DNA of 8,248 nucleotides, from positions 1 through 8,248 of the forward strand of contig DKOX01000104.1 in assembly GCA_002470925.1 (NCBI GenBank), written 5' to 3'. The stretch comes from Opitutia bacterium UBA7350 (GTDB lineage: Bacteria > Verrucomicrobiota > Verrucomicrobiia > Opitutales > Coraliomargaritaceae). The notes below the pieces were generated by a model, which worked only from the letters and a program-made list of their open reading frames with translations, did not search any database and was not told the origin of the DNA. Below, one piece after another: positions 5,557-8,248 of this stretch. Numbering within the stretch: the stretch's first letter is position 1; the number at the start of each line of letters is the position of its first letter. A program made the translations under genes and the position numbers.

Positions 5557-7402
5557 GAAAAATACCTTCTTCGGTCTCCTCTTCCTCGCAGCAGGCTTCC
5601 TCGTCATGTTTTGGCAGGGTGCGCAACTCAGCGACTCCCCAATGCCAACGCCTACCGAGCCCACCGCTCCGGAAGCCGCCCCTGCCTCGCTCGAGGCGCC
5701 TTCCGCACCCGTATCGCCGGAAGCGGCTCCCGAGGCCGCTCAAATGCTGGAGCTCATGGCGCGTGACCTGGAGCCGGAAGCCGCCCCCGCCGTTCTTGAA
5801 GAAGGCGTATCACCGGAAGCCGCTCCCGAGTCCATCACCGCGATTGCCAATGATTTTATCGAGGTTGAGTTTACCAATCGCGGCGGCGCGATACGCCGAG
5901 TCAATTTCCTGCAAACGAAACGCGGTGGTCGCGACGACTATGTTTTCAATGACAAGGGCTACTTGCCCGCCCTGAGCCTTGGATTGCCCAAAAGCGACGG
6001 CTCCATTCGCGAATTCGACATGGCCTACCGCGTCGAATCCCGTTCCGCCAACAGCATTACCTTTACGCTGCAAGCCGGCCCCGAACTTCGGATTCACCGC
6101 ACCTATTCCCTCGCGGCCGGATCGGGCAACGGGCAGGATCCCTACATTATCGAGCACCGCACCCGCTTCGAAAACCTCGGCGCCAATCCCAAAGCCTTCT
6201 CCACCCTCTATCTCAACCTCGGCACCATGCGTCCCATTTCAGATGGTGCCATGCAGCAGAGCTACGTTAACGTCGGCTACTTCGACGGCAACGATGCCAA
6301 ATTCAAAGCGGTCACCAAACTGACCGGCAGCAGTGGTTTCCTCGGGATCGGAGCCTCCGCGCCCAAGGATCAAATTATCATCAACAAAGGAGCGCCCCTC
6401 CAATGGACCTCCGTTAAAAACCAGTTCTTCGCGGGCATCCTCTCGGCCCGTGAGACCAGCGCGGAAAGCCTCGTCATTTACCCGGTTTACAGCAAACCCG
6501 CCGCCCCCGGTGAGCTTGCTCCCCGCACCGGCATTACCGGTAGCGCCGCATACGCCTTTGGAATCGTCCCGGCCGGGGATTCAAAATCCTTCGACTTCGA
6601 TTACTTTGTGGGCCCCAAGGAATTCAAACGGCTCCAGTCCCTCGGTAACGACAAGGACCTCGTCATGCAGTTCGGCTTTCTCAGCTTCATCAGTAAGCTC
6701 CTCCTCGCCTTCATGTATGCCATTCACGCCCTCGTTCCGAACTGGGGCGTCTCCATTGTCATCATGACGATCTGCATCAAGCTCATCTTCTGGCCCCTCA
6801 CTGCCAAAGCCAGCCGCTCGCAGAAACGCATGGCCAGCATTCAAGGCCCCATGGCGGAGTTGAAGGAAAAATACAAAGACAATCCGCAAAAAATGCAGCA
6901 GGAGACCCTCAAGCTCTTCCGCGAGCATCAGGTCAATCCCGTCGCGGGCTGTCTCCCGCTCTTCATTCAGATGCCCATTTTCCTCGGGCTCTTCTACATG
7001 CTCCGCACTGCCTCCGAGCTCCGATACGAGCCCTTCCTCTGGATCAGCGACCTTTCCCAGCCCGACACCGTGATGGAAATTGCGGGCTTCCCCCTCAATA
7101 TTCTGCCCCTCCTCATGGGCTTTACCATGTATCTGCAGATGAGCATGATGCCCATGAATCCCGGTGCCGACCCCGCCCAGCAGAAGATCTTTAAATTCCT
7201 CCCCTTTATTTTCCTGATTTTCCTCTACGGCTTCTCCTCCGGCCTCGTCCTTTACTGGACCGTGCAGAATATTCTCACCATCCTGCAGCAGAAGATCACC
7301 AATAGCCGTCCCGATGAACCGCTCAAGCCGCTGCCCGCCGCCGCCACGCCCAAATCCGGTTCCGGCGGCAGTCCCCGTACCAAGGCGCGACGAAAGAAAT
7401 AA
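5549..7402 (+). CDS. yidC: Membrane protein insertase YidC (Oxa1/Alb3 family)
   Basis: Inserts and folds inner-membrane proteins, alone or with SecYEG. In the 617 aa: an N-terminal anchor at residues 7-22; a periplasmic linker at about 31-95 rich in Pro, Ala and Glu with repeated PEAAP units (41-45, 57-61, 76-80, 89-93); a P1-type periplasmic domain at about 97-355 starting at the FIEVEFTNRGGAIRRV segment; then the conserved insertase domain, about 370-585. The latter shows FISKLLLAFMYAIHALV at 380-396, SIVIMTICIKLIFWPLT at 402-418, a cytoplasmic helical hairpin with KYKDNPQKM at 441-449, CLPLFIQMPIFLGLFYML at 468-485, and FLPFIFLIFLYGFSSGLVLYW at 550-570. K411 aligns with the positively charged groove residue (R366 in E. 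coli). The tail 607-617 is strongly basic, as expected for ribosome contact. The P1 domain indicates a Gram-negative type. The start overlaps yidD. In many genomes jag or mnmE follows, but here yebC does. Confidence 0.97.
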   Translation: MDKKNTFFGLLFLAAGFLVMFWQGAQLSDSPMPTPTEPTAPEAAPASLEAPSAPVSPEAAPEAAQMLELMARDLEPEAAPAVLEEGVSPEAAPESITAIANDFIEVEFTNRGGAIRRVNFLQTKRGGRDDYVFNDKGYLPALSLGLPKSDGSIREFDMAYRVESRSANSITFTLQAGPELRIHRTYSLAAGSGNGQDPYIIEHRTRFENLGANPKAFSTLYLNLGTMRPISDGAMQQSYVNVGYFDGNDAKFKAVTKLTGSSGFLGIGASAPKDQIIINKGAPLQWTSVKNQFFAGILSARETSAESLVIYPVYSKPAAPGELAPRTGITGSAAYAFGIVPAGDSKSFDFDYFVGPKEFKRLQSLGNDKDLVMQFGFLSFISKLLLAFMYAIHALVPNWGVSIVIMTICIKLIFWPLTAKASRSQKRMASIQGPMAELKEKYKDNPQKMQQETLKLFREHQVNPVAGCLPLFIQMPIFLGLFYMLRTASELRYEPFLWISDLSQPDTVMEIAGFPLNILPLLMGFTMYLQMSMMPMNPGADPAQQKIFKFLPFIFLIFLYGFSSGLVLYWTVQNILTILQQKITNSRPDEPLKPLPAAATPKSGSGGSPRTKARRKK

Positions 7403-7430
7403 TTGCCCTATTTTTAGAGCGGCCTATAAC
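7403..7430 (+). promoter_or_regulatory. Candidate sigma-70 promoter for yebC
   Basis: TTGCCC at 7403-7408 (4 of 6 matches to TTGACA) and TATAAC at 7425-7430 (5 of 6 matches to TATAAT) are 16 bases apart. They lie directly after the yidC stop, in a 68-base spacer that is more A/T-rich than its surroundings. Transcription would start near 7437, giving a leader of about 34 bases to the yebC ATG. No hairpin with a T-run is visible between yidC and yebC, so read-through from yidC is also possible. Confidence 0.4.
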
Positions 7431-7470
7431 AGTAACTAATTTTTCTCCATCCACTTCCCCACGCAACAAC

Positions 7471-8220
7471 ATGTCCGGACACAGTAAATGGGCCACCATC
7501 AAGCGCGCCAAGGGTGCGGCCGATGCCAAACGCGGCAAACTCTTCAGCGTTCTCAGTAAAGACATCACCCTGGCGGCCCGCAGCGGCGGTGGCGACCCGG
7601 GATTCAACCCCCGCCTGCGCACCTGCATCGCCAAAGCGAAAGCCGCCAATATGCCCGCCGACAACGTGGAGCGCGCTATCAAAAAAGGCACCGGCGAACT
7701 CCCCGGCGTCACTTACGAAGAAAACCTCTACGAAGGCTACGGCGCCGCCGGAGTCGGCATTATCGTTGAAGTCACCACCGATAACAAAAACCGTTCCGCC
7801 TCCGAAGTACGCAGCACCATGGGCAAAAACGGCGGCAATCTCGCCGGAGTGGGCGCAGTTGCCTTTCAGTTCGACCGCAAAGGACAATTCATCATTGAGG
7901 CGGGCGCGACGGATGAGGACAGCCTCATGGAGATCACCCTCGAAGCCGGTGCCGAAGATATCAAAAACGAAGGCGATCATTTCGAGGTCCTCTGCGCGCT
8001 CGCCGATTACGACGCGGTCGCGCAGGCCCTCAGCGATAAGGGGATTGAGCCCGTTTCCTCCGAGCTTGCCTACCTCCCCAACGTTATGGTTCCGGTGGCC
8101 GATAAAGACACCGCCCGTAAAGTCCTGCACCTTGTTGAAAAACTCGACGAACTCGAAGACGTCAAGGCGGTCCACCACAACATGGAACTCGAAGACGCCC
8201 TCATCGAGGCACTCGGCTAA
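7471..8220 (+). CDS. yebC: YebC/PmpR/TACO1 family protein (translation/transcription factor)
   Basis: Member of the YebC/TACO1 family, long annotated as transcriptional regulators and more recently linked to translation through difficult sequences such as proline-rich stretches; human TACO1 supports mitochondrial COX1 synthesis. The 249 aa match the usual length of about 240-250. Seen: MSGHSKW at residues 1-7, AKRGKLF at 19-25, NPRLR at 46-50, ANMPADNVERAIKKGTG at 59-75, YEGYGAAGVGIIVE at 87-100, DNKNRSASEVRSTMGKNGG at 104-122, and AVAFQFDRKG at 129-138, covering domain 1 and the start of domains 2/3. ATG 7471 is fixed by the universal SGHSKW start. It follows yidC by 68 bases with its own promoter candidate. 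In many bacteria yebC sits beside ruvC; here its left neighbour is yidC and its right neighbour is outside the window. Sequence does not decide between transcription and translation roles. Confidence 0.97.
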   Translation: MSGHSKWATIKRAKGAADAKRGKLFSVLSKDITLAARSGGGDPGFNPRLRTCIAKAKAANMPADNVERAIKKGTGELPGVTYEENLYEGYGAAGVGIIVEVTTDNKNRSASEVRSTMGKNGGNLAGVGAVAFQFDRKGQFIIEAGATDEDSLMEITLEAGAEDIKNEGDHFEVLCALADYDAVAQALSDKGIEPVSSELAYLPNVMVPVADKDTARKVLHLVEKLDELEDVKAVHHNMELEDALIEALG

Positions 8221-8248
8221 ACGCACAAAAATCCTTGCCACTTAAGCA

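Noticed and set aside
8235..8240. TTGCCA after yebC as a -35 box for the next gene
   Set aside because: The window ends 8 bases later, so no -10 box can be assessed.
7414..8241. Long minus-strand open frame of 275 codons opposite yebC
   Set aside because: It is an antisense shadow of an unmistakable yebC; its translation is Gly/Val/Phe-rich with no recognisable family, as expected from the complement of C-ending codons.

Overview
The window reads as an ordinary piece of bacterial chromosome, roughly 55-60% G+C by eye. All eight genes lie on the + strand and are tightly packed, and no gap exceeds about 100 bases. YidC with an N-terminal membrane anchor and a large periplasmic P1 domain points to a Gram-negative. 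The style of L34, the absence of Shine-Dalgarno sequences and the glucosylglycerate genes make me think of a marine Verrucomicrobiota (Opitutae-like) or a related PVC lineage. That placement is inference and of low to moderate confidence. No RNA genes, CRISPR arrays, insertion sequences or att sites were seen.

Region 1 (bases 1-4631) is a tightly coupled three-gene unit for the compatible solute glucosylglycerate. It holds a D-glycerate kinase (5' end outside the window), a HAD phosphatase of the mannosyl/glucosyl-3-phosphoglycerate phosphatase family, and a 988-residue fusion protein. The fusion joins a GT81 glucosyl-3-phosphoglycerate synthase to a GH13_18 phosphorylase of the glucosylglycerate phosphorylase (YcjM) type. 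The genes overlap by 8 bases at each junction. Together they encode a closed loop: NDP-glucose + 3-phosphoglycerate -> glucosyl-3-phosphoglycerate -> glucosylglycerate -> glucose-1-phosphate + D-glycerate -> phosphoglycerate. The first and third steps, which make and break the same glycosidic bond, sit on one polypeptide. This is the most noteworthy content of the window.

Region 2 (4632-7402) is the widespread rpmH-rnpA-yidD-yidC block: ribosomal protein L34, the RNase P protein subunit, the YidD insertion-efficiency factor and the YidC membrane insertase. A good promoter candidate precedes rpmH, the rnpA/yidD and yidD/yidC genes overlap, and YidC carries a Pro/Ala/Glu repeat linker behind its anchor.

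Region 3 (7403-8248) holds a short spacer with a second promoter candidate, then yebC (YebC/TACO1 family, translation or transcription factor), then 28 bases with no gene.

Two global features stand out. None of the seven visible start codons has a recognisable Shine-Dalgarno sequence. Synonymous codon choice also changes from G/T-ending codons in the first gene to C-ending codons from the third gene onward.
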